Origin: Alkaliphilus oremlandii OhILAs
GTDB taxonomy: Bacteria > Bacillota > Clostridia > Peptostreptococcales > Natronincolaceae
Direction of reading: 5' to 3'
NCBI RefSeq assembly: GCF_000018325.1
Contig: NC_009922.1
Span: forward strand, 1,054,001-1,118,000
Length of the DNA: 64,000 bases
The notes under the pieces were generated by a model. It saw only the letters and a program-made list of their open reading frames with translations. It made no database searches and was not told the DNA's origin. This document shows, piece after piece, positions 43,819-52,241 of this stretch (positions are counted from its first letter, which is position 1; each line of letters starts with the position of its first letter). A program made the translations under genes and the position numbers.

Positions 43819-44751
43819 TTGAGGATGTTAAGTAACGATATTTTTGAAGAAGCTAGAAAATCGATTATGGCATATGGAAGACCCTTGGAAAGAAGCTTGC
43901 TCGAAGTGTATTTCTATGAGGGCTCTAAAGCAAATGTTGTAGAGGAATTAAAAAAGTTTCAAAATGAAGATGGTGGATTTGGTCATGGATTGGAGTCCGA
44001 TTTTAGATTGCCTTATTCTTCACCCATAGCAACCTCTGTAGGAATCCGACATTTAAGCAAGCTGGATGAATTAGAAGAAGCAAGAGCAATGATAAAAAAG
44101 GCAATCGGATATTTAGAATCCTGTTTTGATGAAAACAGAAATGGCTGGTTTGCTGTACCGAAGGAAGTGAATGATTTTCCTCATGCGCCTTGGTGGCACT
44201 ATGATGAAGAACATGGAATGACCATAATCGACAGTAACTGGGGAAATCCATCTGCGGAAATACTGGCATATTTATATGAATATAAAGAATATGTGAGAAA
44301 TTTAGATGTAGATGAGCTAATAGAATTTGCAATTGACGCCATAGAAAATAAAGAAGAATTTGATTCGGAGCATGAAATTTACTGCTATATAAAGCTGTAT
44401 GAAGTTTTGCCAGACAAACTTCAAAAAAAGTTAAAACGTGGAATAGAAGCGGCCATAGGACAATTGATCGAACATGAAAAGGAAAAATGGGTGGAGTATG
44501 TACCAATGCCATTGGATTTTGTAGAAAATCCCAATGCCGATAAGTTTGGCATTGAAGGGTTCAAAATCAAAGAAAATCTGGACTTTATGATAGGCCAGTT
44601 AGAGCAGAACCAAAAAATAATTCCACCTTGGGGACAAGAATTTTATATGGAGGATTTAAAGCCAGCTTATAATGAGTGGATCGGGGAACTTACGTTAAAA
44701 GCTTTAATTAGACTGGATCAATACGGAGCAATAGAAAAAAAGGATGCATAG
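43819..44751 (+). CDS. Terpenoid-cyclase/prenyltransferase-like toroid protein, function unknown
   Basis: About 310 residues, soluble. The motif LKKFQNEDGGFGHGLE near the N-terminus resembles the QW repeats of alpha-6/alpha-6 barrel proteins (squalene cyclase and prenyltransferase fold). A WWHYDEEHG stretch near residue 125 may be a functional site. The start is uncertain: the TTG at 43819 or the ATG at 43825, both after GGGAGGGG. No catalytic DxDD motif was found, so enzyme activity is not claimed. Confidence 0.6.
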   Translation: MRMLSNDIFEEARKSIMAYGRPLERSLLEVYFYEGSKANVVEELKKFQNEDGGFGHGLESDFRLPYSSPIATSVGIRHLSKLDELEEARAMIKKAIGYLESCFDENRNGWFAVPKEVNDFPHAPWWHYDEEHGMTIIDSNWGNPSAEILAYLYEYKEYVRNLDVDELIEFAIDAIENKEEFDSEHEIYCYIKLYEVLPDKLQKKLKRGIEAAIGQLIEHEKEKWVEYVPMPLDFVENPNADKFGIEGFKIKENLDFMIGQLEQNQKIIPPWGQEFYMEDLKPAYNEWIGELTLKALIRLDQYGAIEKKDA

Positions 44752-44890
44752 TAAGCTGTGTTTATTAGAATAAATTTTTCTAATATGGTCTTATTAATAA
44801 ACTCATTACAAAGATGTAACACAGGGTTAACTAAGCAGGAGAACCTTAGGATATAATGGTAAGATAGGACGATCGATTGGGGGACGTAAA

Positions 44891-46648
44891 TTGGAAATAA
44901 ATGAGTTCAGTGCCGAAGATGAGATTAAAAACATATTGTCGAATATTATTAAAAATGAAGCGATAAAAACTGTATTTCAACCCATAATTTCTTTGAGAGA
45001 TGCTTCGGTTTTTGGCTATGAAGCACTTAGCAGAGGACCAGAAGGTACGATGATGCAAAATCCAGAGTTTCTTTTTAATTGTGCCATTCAATACGATATG
45101 TTATGGGAACTTGAATTATTATGTAGAACTAAATCCTTTGAGGCCATGAATAAAGCACAAATTAAAGAAAAGTTATTTTTAAATGTGAATCCAAATATCA
45201 TAAATGATGTCAAATTTAGAAAAGGATTTACGAAAAATTACATTAGTAAATTTTCTTTACAACCTGAAAATATTATTTTTGAAATAACTGAAAAAGGAAC
45301 GGTTAAAGATATTGATGACTTTAAAAAAGCGGTTCAACATTACAAGGCTCAAGACTATAAGATTGCAATAGACGATGCAGGCGCTGGGTTGTCAGGACTG
45401 AATATGATTTCTACAATACATCCCCATTTTATAAAGTTGGACATGAATCTTATTCGTGATGTAAATACAGATATTATTAAACAAGCGCTAGTAAAAAGCA
45501 TGTGTGAATTTGCAACTCTTTCAAATACACACCTAATTGCTGAAGGGATAGAAACCAAAGAAGAACTACTAAAGTTAATTGAAATTGGTGTACATTATGG
45601 ACAGGGATATTTTATACAAAGACCCAGTGCTGTTATTTCACCCATACCATCTGCAGTGCAGGAAATAATTAAACATGCAAATAAGAAAAAGAATCGGATG
45701 AATGGCAATAAAATCTCGAATATATATATCAATAATATATGTACCTCGCTGAAAACACTAAATTCTAGTATCAAAATTTATCAAGTAGAAGAAATGATGT
45801 ATAAAGATATAACCATACAAGGATTCTGTATAACCGAAAACGAAAGGGTATTAGGGGTAATTACTAGAGATCAATTGTATTCGAAAATCAGTGGGCAATA
45901 TGGCTACAGTTTATATTATAAGGAACCGATTTCAAGTATTATGTCCACAACTTTCTTAAGTGTAGATTATACGATGCCAATACATGTAGTTGTAAGAATG
46001 GCCATGCAGAGGAGTCCAAAAAACTTATACGATTTTATCACTGTAACAAAGGATCAAAAGTATTTGGGGATTGTGACAGTCAAGGATTTACTAGAAAATG
46101 CCACACAAATAGAAATTATAAACGCAAAACAGTTGAATCCTTTATCTGAATTACCAGGAAATGTAATGATTGAACAGCAGTTGAAGGAATGTATTCAATC
46201 GAAAGAAGATTGTCAATTGTTATATTTTGATATCGATAATTTTAAAGCATATAATGATGTCTATGGATTTGAGAAAGGAGACGACGTTATTAAAGCGTTT
46301 TCCAGTATCTTAAAAGAATCCATACCCTCTAACGAATTTATTGGGCACATTGGTGGCGATGACTTTATTGCAATCATATTCCAGAGCGATACCACCCAAT
46401 TATGCGAAGTCATCATTAAAAGGTTTGATGAAATGGTTTTACATTTCTATAATCAAAATGATTTAAAAAGAGGATATATCATTACGAAAAATAGACACGG
46501 TATAGAAGAAACCTTTCCCCTACTTTCCATATCTATTGTTGGCATCGTCAACAATAGATATGAGAATGTATACGATGTATCTCGGAAGGCTAGCGAGCTA
46601 AAGAAAGTATGTAAGCAGAAACGTGGCAGTGCTTATTTATTTGCTTAA
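44891..46648 (+). CDS. EAL-CBS-GGDEF cyclic-di-GMP signalling protein
   Basis: 585 residues, no transmembrane segment. EAL domain at about 15-255 keeps the residues needed for phosphodiesterase activity (EALSRG, NVNPN, EITEKG, DDAGAG, FIKLD, AEGIE and the Gln in YFIQRP). Two CBS motifs follow (about 275-420), suggesting regulation by a nucleotide. The C-terminal GGDEF domain has GGDDF at its active site and no RxxD inhibition site just before it. TTG start after GGGGGACG. A dual or GTP-gated phosphodiesterase is likely. Confidence 0.88.
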   Translation: MEINEFSAEDEIKNILSNIIKNEAIKTVFQPIISLRDASVFGYEALSRGPEGTMMQNPEFLFNCAIQYDMLWELELLCRTKSFEAMNKAQIKEKLFLNVNPNIINDVKFRKGFTKNYISKFSLQPENIIFEITEKGTVKDIDDFKKAVQHYKAQDYKIAIDDAGAGLSGLNMISTIHPHFIKLDMNLIRDVNTDIIKQALVKSMCEFATLSNTHLIAEGIETKEELLKLIEIGVHYGQGYFIQRPSAVISPIPSAVQEIIKHANKKKNRMNGNKISNIYINNICTSLKTLNSSIKIYQVEEMMYKDITIQGFCITENERVLGVITRDQLYSKISGQYGYSLYYKEPISSIMSTTFLSVDYTMPIHVVVRMAMQRSPKNLYDFITVTKDQKYLGIVTVKDLLENATQIEIINAKQLNPLSELPGNVMIEQQLKECIQSKEDCQLLYFDIDNFKAYNDVYGFEKGDDVIKAFSSILKESIPSNEFIGHIGGDDFIAIIFQSDTTQLCEVIIKRFDEMVLHFYNQNDLKRGYIITKNRHGIEETFPLLSISIVGIVNNRYENVYDVSRKASELKKVCKQKRGSAYLFA

Positions 46649-46727
46649 TAATTAAACTTCCCAATACCGGAAATATTTTTACATAGTCTGCATGTTAAAC
46701 TTAATTTACGGATTGGGGGGAACCTAT

Positions 46728-46844
46728 ATGGAAACCATGGATATTTTACAGAAAGCCATTACTTATATTGAGGAAAATTTAAAGGCTGACATTTCTGTTG
46801 AGGAACTGGCAAAGCTTTCAGGCTTTTCAACCTATCAATTTTAG
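46728..46844 (+). pseudogene. AraC-family regulator remnant
   Basis: Starting at ATG 46728 after GGGGGG, 38 codons encode the beginning of an AraC-type helix-turn-helix (AITYIEENLKADISVEEL, then AKLSGFSTYQF) and stop at a TAG at 46842-46844, exactly inside the first helix-turn-helix. The rest of a normal 100-residue domain is missing; another frame continues for about 43 codons (…FIAWLGNREEF…) but does not look like AraC. Read as a gene truncated by deletion or frameshift. Confidence 0.6.
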
Positions 46845-47108
46845 CCATATCCATACAGATGATCTTTATTGCTTGGTTGGGAAACCGTGAGGAATTTAAA
46901 AGCTTAGCAATGAAAAATAGGCGTATCTTATTGTGGATATGGGAAAACAAAGATAGATGTTTTTCTAAGCTTTAAAATATGTTTGCATTTTAAAGAAATG
47001 TACAATTGTAGCATAAATATAAATATGTAGTGCATCTGTAGAACTAGAAAGAAGTGGCGGTATGAGCATAAATTACACCACAAAATTAATAACAAAGGAA
47101 GAATTCAA
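46845..47108. other. Stretch with no supported gene
   Basis: AT-rich sequence between the AraC remnant and the acetyltransferase. Only a 43-codon tail without a start is open at 46846-46974, probably part of the decayed regulator or its neighbour. No clear hairpin or promoter stands out. Confidence 0.3.
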
Positions 47109-47603
47109 ATGAAATACAGAATAGAACCAATGGATGAAGCACGAGCAGAAGTCATCTCTCAATGGAAATATTCAGACCCATATTCTATATATAATATGGA
47201 TGGTAGCGCTGAGGATATCAGTGAGTTGCTGAATGGCACCTATTATGCAGTCCTTGACCGTGAGGAAGACCTGATCGGATACTATTGTTTTGGAGAATCG
47301 GCACAAGTTCCAGCGGGAAGACAATTTGGAGCATATGAGGCTAGAGCCTTTACTGATATAGGTCTAGGAATAAGACCGGATTTATGTGGGCAAGGAAAGG
47401 GCGCAGAGTTTTTAGAAGTAGGGATGACCTTTGGCAACACTCAGTTTGATATCAAACATTTCCGATTAACCGTTGCAGCATTTAACCAGAGAGCAATTAA
47501 GGTATATGAGCGGATTGGTTTTAAAAAAATTACGTCATTCCAACGAATGCTAGAAAAAGAGGGAACTGAATTTTATGTCATGATATTAAATAAACTTTTT
47601 TAA
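47109..47603 (+). CDS. GNAT-family N-acetyltransferase
   Basis: 164 residues. The acetyl-CoA-binding motif A is visible as GIRPDLCGQGKGAEFLE near residue 95, followed by the motif AFNQRAIKVYERIGFK common in RimI/RimJ-like enzymes. Binding site AAGGAAG precedes the ATG. Substrate unknown. It is the last gene before the first T-box. Confidence 0.8.
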   Translation: MKYRIEPMDEARAEVISQWKYSDPYSIYNMDGSAEDISELLNGTYYAVLDREEDLIGYYCFGESAQVPAGRQFGAYEARAFTDIGLGIRPDLCGQGKGAEFLEVGMTFGNTQFDIKHFRLTVAAFNQRAIKVYERIGFKKITSFQRMLEKEGTEFYVMILNKLF

Positions 47604-47614
47604 ATAAAATAATA

Positions 47615-47643
47615 TTTACATATTCAGAATAGTATGATATCAT
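47615..47643 (+). promoter_or_regulatory. Candidate promoter for the first T-box transcript
   Basis: TTTACA at 47615-47620, a 17-base spacer and TATCAT at 47638-47643. It lies about 20 bases before the T-box stem I. Confidence 0.4.
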
Positions 47644-47664
47644 ACTGTGCAATAATATAATCAT

Positions 47665-47964
47665 AAAGGCTGTGAAGAGAAGAGTAGGTAAAGATATTCT
47701 TTAACAGAGAGCTCTGGTAGCTGTGAAAGAGCAAAGAACAATTTACTGAAACAAGTCTCGGAGCTTCATACGGATTTTTATATGCAATATATAAATTGAT
47801 GCTATGACGATTGTTCCCGTTACAGAACTAGAGTATAACCCTGTTAAAAAACAAGGCGTACTTAAAGAGATTAATATGGTGACATATTAATAAACTGAGG
47901 TGGCAACACGAAGCGATCGCTCTCGTCCTCAAGATGATCAATCTTGGAGGTGAGGGCTTTTTTA
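47665..47964 (+). promoter_or_regulatory. T-box leader with an apparent Gln (CAA) specifier
   Basis: Stem I keeps AGTA (47683-47686) and GAA (47748-47750) around the specifier loop. Aligned to the second T-box in this window (the distance from GCAAAG to GGAGC is 23 bases in both), the specifier is CAA at 47752-47754. The antiterminator reads AGG-TGGC-AACACG, so the variable base is C and pairs with discriminator G. Both fit tRNA-Gln and not tRNA-Met (AUG, discriminator A). The terminator (47919-47964) is a long hairpin with seven T. The controlled gene is a MetRS homologue. Confidence 0.7.
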
Positions 47965-48023
47965 TATGGAAAAATATTTAGTATGGATAGGACAGAGTAA
48001 AATATGAATGAGGAGAGGATATT

Positions 48024-50042
48024 ATGACGAGAGCGATGGAAGATAAAGATGATTGTACAGAAGTAATTTATGATAGACCAAAGTTTCCAAAAAGGGCGGT
48101 CATTACTGCTGGAATGCCTTATGGAAATAAAGAACTGCATTTGGGACATATTGGTGGCGTATTCATCCATGCGGATACCTATGCAAGATTCTTGCGGGAT
48201 AGAATCGGTAAAGAAAACGTTATTTTTGTATCTGGTACCGATTGCTACGGTTCCCCAATTGTAGAAAGTCACGGTCAATTAGTAGACAGTGAAAGCTTTA
48301 AAGGAGGTATTGAGGATTTTGTTGAACATTATCATCATCTGCAAAAGAAGGTTTTAGAAGAATACCATATGGATATCGATCTATTTGCGGCTTCTAGCTT
48401 GGGGGCTGCCGTCAAAATCCACAAGGAAGTATCCAATGAATTTATAGAAAAACTCTATTCAAATGGACATATGACTAAAATAACCACATCACAATTTTAT
48501 GATCCAGAACGGAATGTTTTTTTAAATGGGCGTCAAGTAATCGGAAAATGTCCCATTGAAGGTTGCTCTTCAGAAAGAGGCTATGCGGATGAGTGCTCTT
48601 TGGGTCATCAGTATATGCCTGTGGATCTGATTGATCCGAAGAGCACCCTTTCTGGAAAAAAACCAGAGATGAAAGATGTGACAAATTGGTATTTTAAATT
48701 AGATGAGTATTATAGCTTGCTCAATGAATGGGTAGCGTACATTGAAGAGATGCCGAATTGTAGAACCTCTCTAACAAGAACTATTAAAGAGTTTTTGAAG
48801 CTTCCTGTGATCTACGTAAAAAAGGATCAAAGTGATGTGTTAAATTCTATGAAAGATATTCTTCCGAAACATAGGCTGATCGATGAAAATAACAAAGCAT
48901 CCCTTGTATTAGAATTTGAAAATATAAAGGAGAGAGAAGAAGCATGCTTATTATTGGCGGAGAAATCCATTCGTTTTAGAACGGGAAAGACATTGGTGCC
49001 TTTTAGACTAACTGGCAATATTGAATGGGGAGTTCCAGCACCTTCTATTGATGGCATGGATCATCTTACTTTTTGGGTATGGCCGGAATCCCTTTGGGCA
49101 CCCATATCATTTATCAAGACATATCTCAACCAATTGAATCGTGGAAAAGATGCTTGGAAGGACTGGTGGTGCTCTAAGGAGAGTGAGGTATATCAATTTA
49201 TAGGGGAGGACAACATCTATTTTTATGGGTTAGCAGAGATGGGGATGTTCATGGCAATGCAAGGAAAAGATCCCATAGCGTATCCACCGGAAGGACAGCT
49301 TCAATTGCCGAATTTAATTGCAAACAGCCATGTATTGTTTCTAGATAAAAAAGCAAGTAGCAGCGGTAATGTAAAGCCTCCTACAGCAAAAGAATTATTG
49401 GATTATTATACTGTGGATCAATTGCGAGCTCATTTTTTGGGGTTAAGTTTAGGTGTTCGTAGCGCCAGCTTTCAGCCAAAACCATTGAATCCCAAAGCTT
49501 CAGAAAAAGACAAGGATCCTGTGCTGAAGGAGGGAAATCTTCTGACCAATGTCTTAAACAGAGTTGCCAGATCTTGTTTTTATACGGCCCAACAATATTA
49601 TCATGGGAAGATACCGATAGGGAATATAAGTGAGGATGTGATGAGGGAGTCCAAAGATACAATTCTCCAGTTTGAAAAGTTAATGTATCGATATGAGTTC
49701 CATACGCTAATGGATCTTATGGACGTATACATTCGCAACATGAATAAACGCTGGGTAAAAAATATGAAGTTGGCAGAAGAGAATCAAGATTCGAAGCTGC
49801 ATATGCAAGTTGTAATTGACGGTTTTCATCAGCTTCGTACCGCTATAGTTTTGATGCATTCCATTGCACCGGAAGGGACAGAAATGGTAAGGACATATTT
49901 AAATTTAAATGAAGATTTCTGGGATTGGCATAAGATTTTTCAGACCGTATATGACTTTATGGAAAAACCAGAAGAGCATCCACTGAAATTCCTAGAACCT
50001 AAAGTAGATTTCTTTAAAAAGCATCCAAGTCAACTACTGTAA
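48024..50042 (+). CDS. Divergent methionyl-tRNA-synthetase-like protein
   Basis: 672 residues of the MetRS class I fold. The HIGH motif is HLGH in GNKELHLGHIGG; a zinc knuckle is suggested by CPIEGC ... CSLGH near residues 172-195. The KMSKS loop is degenerate (KKASSSGN), and the anticodon domain has RW where MetRS usually has PW. It is controlled by a T-box that seems to read tRNA-Gln. It may charge a different tRNA or have another role; methionine activation is not certain. AGGAGAGG precedes the ATG. A second MetRS homologue is encoded 2.2 kb downstream. Confidence 0.75.
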   Translation: MTRAMEDKDDCTEVIYDRPKFPKRAVITAGMPYGNKELHLGHIGGVFIHADTYARFLRDRIGKENVIFVSGTDCYGSPIVESHGQLVDSESFKGGIEDFVEHYHHLQKKVLEEYHMDIDLFAASSLGAAVKIHKEVSNEFIEKLYSNGHMTKITTSQFYDPERNVFLNGRQVIGKCPIEGCSSERGYADECSLGHQYMPVDLIDPKSTLSGKKPEMKDVTNWYFKLDEYYSLLNEWVAYIEEMPNCRTSLTRTIKEFLKLPVIYVKKDQSDVLNSMKDILPKHRLIDENNKASLVLEFENIKEREEACLLLAEKSIRFRTGKTLVPFRLTGNIEWGVPAPSIDGMDHLTFWVWPESLWAPISFIKTYLNQLNRGKDAWKDWWCSKESEVYQFIGEDNIYFYGLAEMGMFMAMQGKDPIAYPPEGQLQLPNLIANSHVLFLDKKASSSGNVKPPTAKELLDYYTVDQLRAHFLGLSLGVRSASFQPKPLNPKASEKDKDPVLKEGNLLTNVLNRVARSCFYTAQQYYHGKIPIGNISEDVMRESKDTILQFEKLMYRYEFHTLMDLMDVYIRNMNKRWVKNMKLAEENQDSKLHMQVVIDGFHQLRTAIVLMHSIAPEGTEMVRTYLNLNEDFWDWHKIFQTVYDFMEKPEEHPLKFLEPKVDFFKKHPSQLL

Positions 50043-50095
50043 AAATCATCAGAGAATGGAATCGTTAAGAGGCATATAAAGACTTATTTATAGTA

Positions 50096-50144
50096 AAACA
50101 TGTATAAAGAGAGATTCTAATGTTCTTTATACATGTTTTTTATT
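50096..50144 (+). terminator. Terminator after the first MetRS-like gene
   Basis: AAACATGTATAAAGA pairs with TCTTTATACATGTTT around a 13-base loop, followed by more T. Confidence 0.85.
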
Positions 50145-50328
50145 TTCAAATAGAATATGGAATTTTTTATCAGAGGATTTTTGTTTATAAATATTACTTT
50201 TGAAACATCAATTGAATACTTCTACTGGATATTTTTCACAAGTAAAATTATAATAGAACTAACAAAATAGAAAATCTAAATGATGCAATAACCAATAGTG
50301 GAAAAGATCAAGTCAGGGGGATACCATC

Positions 50329-51843
50329 GTGAAAAAATATGTAATGGCACTGGATCAAGGTACCACCAGTTCAAGAGCAATATTATTTGACTATGAAGGA
50401 AAAATCGTGGCAACTTCCCAAAAGGAGTTTACGCAAATTTATCCAAAGGCAGGCTGGGTAGAGCATGACCCCATGGAGATATGGGGGACTCAAAGCGGTG
50501 TAGCCCGAGAGGTTTTAGAAAGGATGGCGATTAGCCCTCAAGATATTGCAGCCATAGGGATTACGAATCAAAGAGAGACCACCATTGTATGGGATAAAAA
50601 TACAGGGAAACCGGTGTACAATGCAATTGTTTGGCAGTGCAGGCGAACGGCAGCTATCTGTGATGAATTAAAGACACAAGGGATGGCGGACTATATTAGA
50701 GAAAATACAGGTTTAGTCCTAGATGCTTATTTCTCAGGAACTAAAATCAAATGGATTCTGGATCATGTAGAGGGTGCAAAAGAAAAAGCAGAGAAGGGAG
50801 AATTGCTATTTGGAACAGTAGATAGCTGGTTAATCTGGAATTTAACCAGGGGAAAAGTCCACGTAACGGATTATTCTAATGCTTCAAGAACCATGCTCTA
50901 TAATATAAAGCAGCTAAAATGGGATGATAAGATACTAAAGGCACTAGAGATTCCAAAATCTATGCTTCCAGAAGTGAAGGAATCCAGTGCGATATACGGA
51001 TACACAGATCATCAAACTTTTGGTGGCGCAGATATTCCTATTGCTGGAGCCGCAGGAGATCAACAAGCAGCTTTATTTGGTCAGGGTTGTTTTAAAGAGG
51101 GAATGGGTAAAAATACTTATGGTACAGGATGCTTTATGCTAATGAATACAGGGGATCAGTTCGTACAATCTAAAAATGGGTTGTTGACCACTTTGGCATG
51201 GGGGATCGACGGGAAGGTAGAATACGCTTTAGAAGGAAGTATTTTTGTTGCTGGAGCGTCGGTTCAGTGGCTGAGAGATGAACTGAAAATTATACGAGAT
51301 GCAGAGGATACGGAATATTTAGCAAAAAAAGTACCCAATTCCAACGGTGTTTATGTCGTACCTGCTTTCACAGGCATGGGCGCACCTTATTGGGATATGT
51401 ATGCAAGAGGTGCAATTGTAGGTCTTACAAGGGGAGCAAAGGCGGAGCATATTATTCGAGCAACCTTAGAATCCATCGCTTATCAAACGAGGGATGTTTT
51501 GGAGGCTATGGAGCAGGATTCGGGAATTCAACTAAAGTCGTTGAAAGTAGATGGCGGTGCCGCCATGAATAATTTTTTAATGCAATTTCAGGCAGATATC
51601 TTATCTGTTCCAGTAGATCGTCCTAAGATAACAGAAACAACTGCGTTAGGAGCGGCATATTTAGCAGGTTTGGCAGTAGGATTCTGGAAGGATAAAAATG
51701 AAATTGAAAGCAAGTGGAGTGTAGATACTGTATTTGAACCAGGGATGGACCATGAGGAAAAAGAAAGATTATATAAGGGATGGAAGCGGGCAGTAAACCG
51801 TGCTTTGAAATGGGAAGAGGAGAATGAATTGGATGTCAAATAG
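50329..51843 (+). CDS. glpK: Glycerol kinase
   Basis: Phosphorylates glycerol to sn-glycerol-3-phosphate. It has 504 residues with the FGGY-family start MALDQGTTSSRAI, the glycerol-binding WVEHDPMEIW and Asp in GAAGDQQAALFGQ, and the ATP-binding VDGGAAMNNFLMQFQ. Start is a GTG after CAGGGGGAT. No glpF or glpD lies beside it; it stands alone between the two MetRS-like genes, followed by a gap that begins the second T-box transcript. Confidence 0.96.
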   Translation: MKKYVMALDQGTTSSRAILFDYEGKIVATSQKEFTQIYPKAGWVEHDPMEIWGTQSGVAREVLERMAISPQDIAAIGITNQRETTIVWDKNTGKPVYNAIVWQCRRTAAICDELKTQGMADYIRENTGLVLDAYFSGTKIKWILDHVEGAKEKAEKGELLFGTVDSWLIWNLTRGKVHVTDYSNASRTMLYNIKQLKWDDKILKALEIPKSMLPEVKESSAIYGYTDHQTFGGADIPIAGAAGDQQAALFGQGCFKEGMGKNTYGTGCFMLMNTGDQFVQSKNGLLTTLAWGIDGKVEYALEGSIFVAGASVQWLRDELKIIRDAEDTEYLAKKVPNSNGVYVVPAFTGMGAPYWDMYARGAIVGLTRGAKAEHIIRATLESIAYQTRDVLEAMEQDSGIQLKSLKVDGGAAMNNFLMQFQADILSVPVDRPKITETTALGAAYLAGLAVGFWKDKNEIESKWSVDTVFEPGMDHEEKERLYKGWKRAVNRALKWEEENELDVK

Positions 51844-51895
51844 ATTGAAAAATAATGGAAATTTCTAAAAATTGATGCAATGGGTATAGAATATA

Positions 51896-51924
51896 TTTAC
51901 AATAAGTATAATATAGAGTATAAT
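51896..51924 (+). promoter_or_regulatory. Sigma-A promoter for the second T-box transcript
   Basis: TTTACA at 51896-51901, a 17-base spacer and a perfect TATAAT at 51919-51924, just before the T-box. Confidence 0.7.
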
Positions 51925-51939
51925 TACTAAAACAAATTT

Positions 51940-52215
51940 AAATGCGAAGAAAAGGAAAGTAGCTTTAAGAATACTTTTACAGAGAGTTCCTATTGGTGAG
52001 AAGGAGCAAAGGATATTAAAGGGAAAATGGCCTTGGAGCTGTGCACCGAGATTGTTTCAATTTAGGCTGCAACGGGTTCACCCGTTATAGTGATAGAGTA
52101 TCATCACCTAGTGACGTACTTGAGAGGTTTACATTGTGAAATGTAAGCGAATTAGGATGGTAACGCGAAGACAACTCTCGTTCCTAAGATTTTCTTAGGA
52201 ATGGGAGTTTTTTTA
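51940..52215 (+). promoter_or_regulatory. T-box leader with Met (AUG) specifier
   Basis: AGTA (51958-51961) and GAA flank the specifier loop; the specifier is ATG at 52027-52029. The antiterminator reads AGGA-TGGT-AACGCG, so the variable base is U and pairs with discriminator A, as in tRNA-Met. The terminator (52173-52214) pairs CTAAGA with TCTTAG inside a long stem ending in seven T. Uncharged tRNA-Met would allow read-through into the MetRS gene. Confidence 0.88.
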
Positions 52216-52241
52216 TTTAAATAATTAAGGAGGAAAAGAAA

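Noticed and set aside
48070..48264. 64-codon ORF inside the first MetRS-like gene
   Set aside because: Out of frame with a clear protein family and without family resemblance; a shadow frame.
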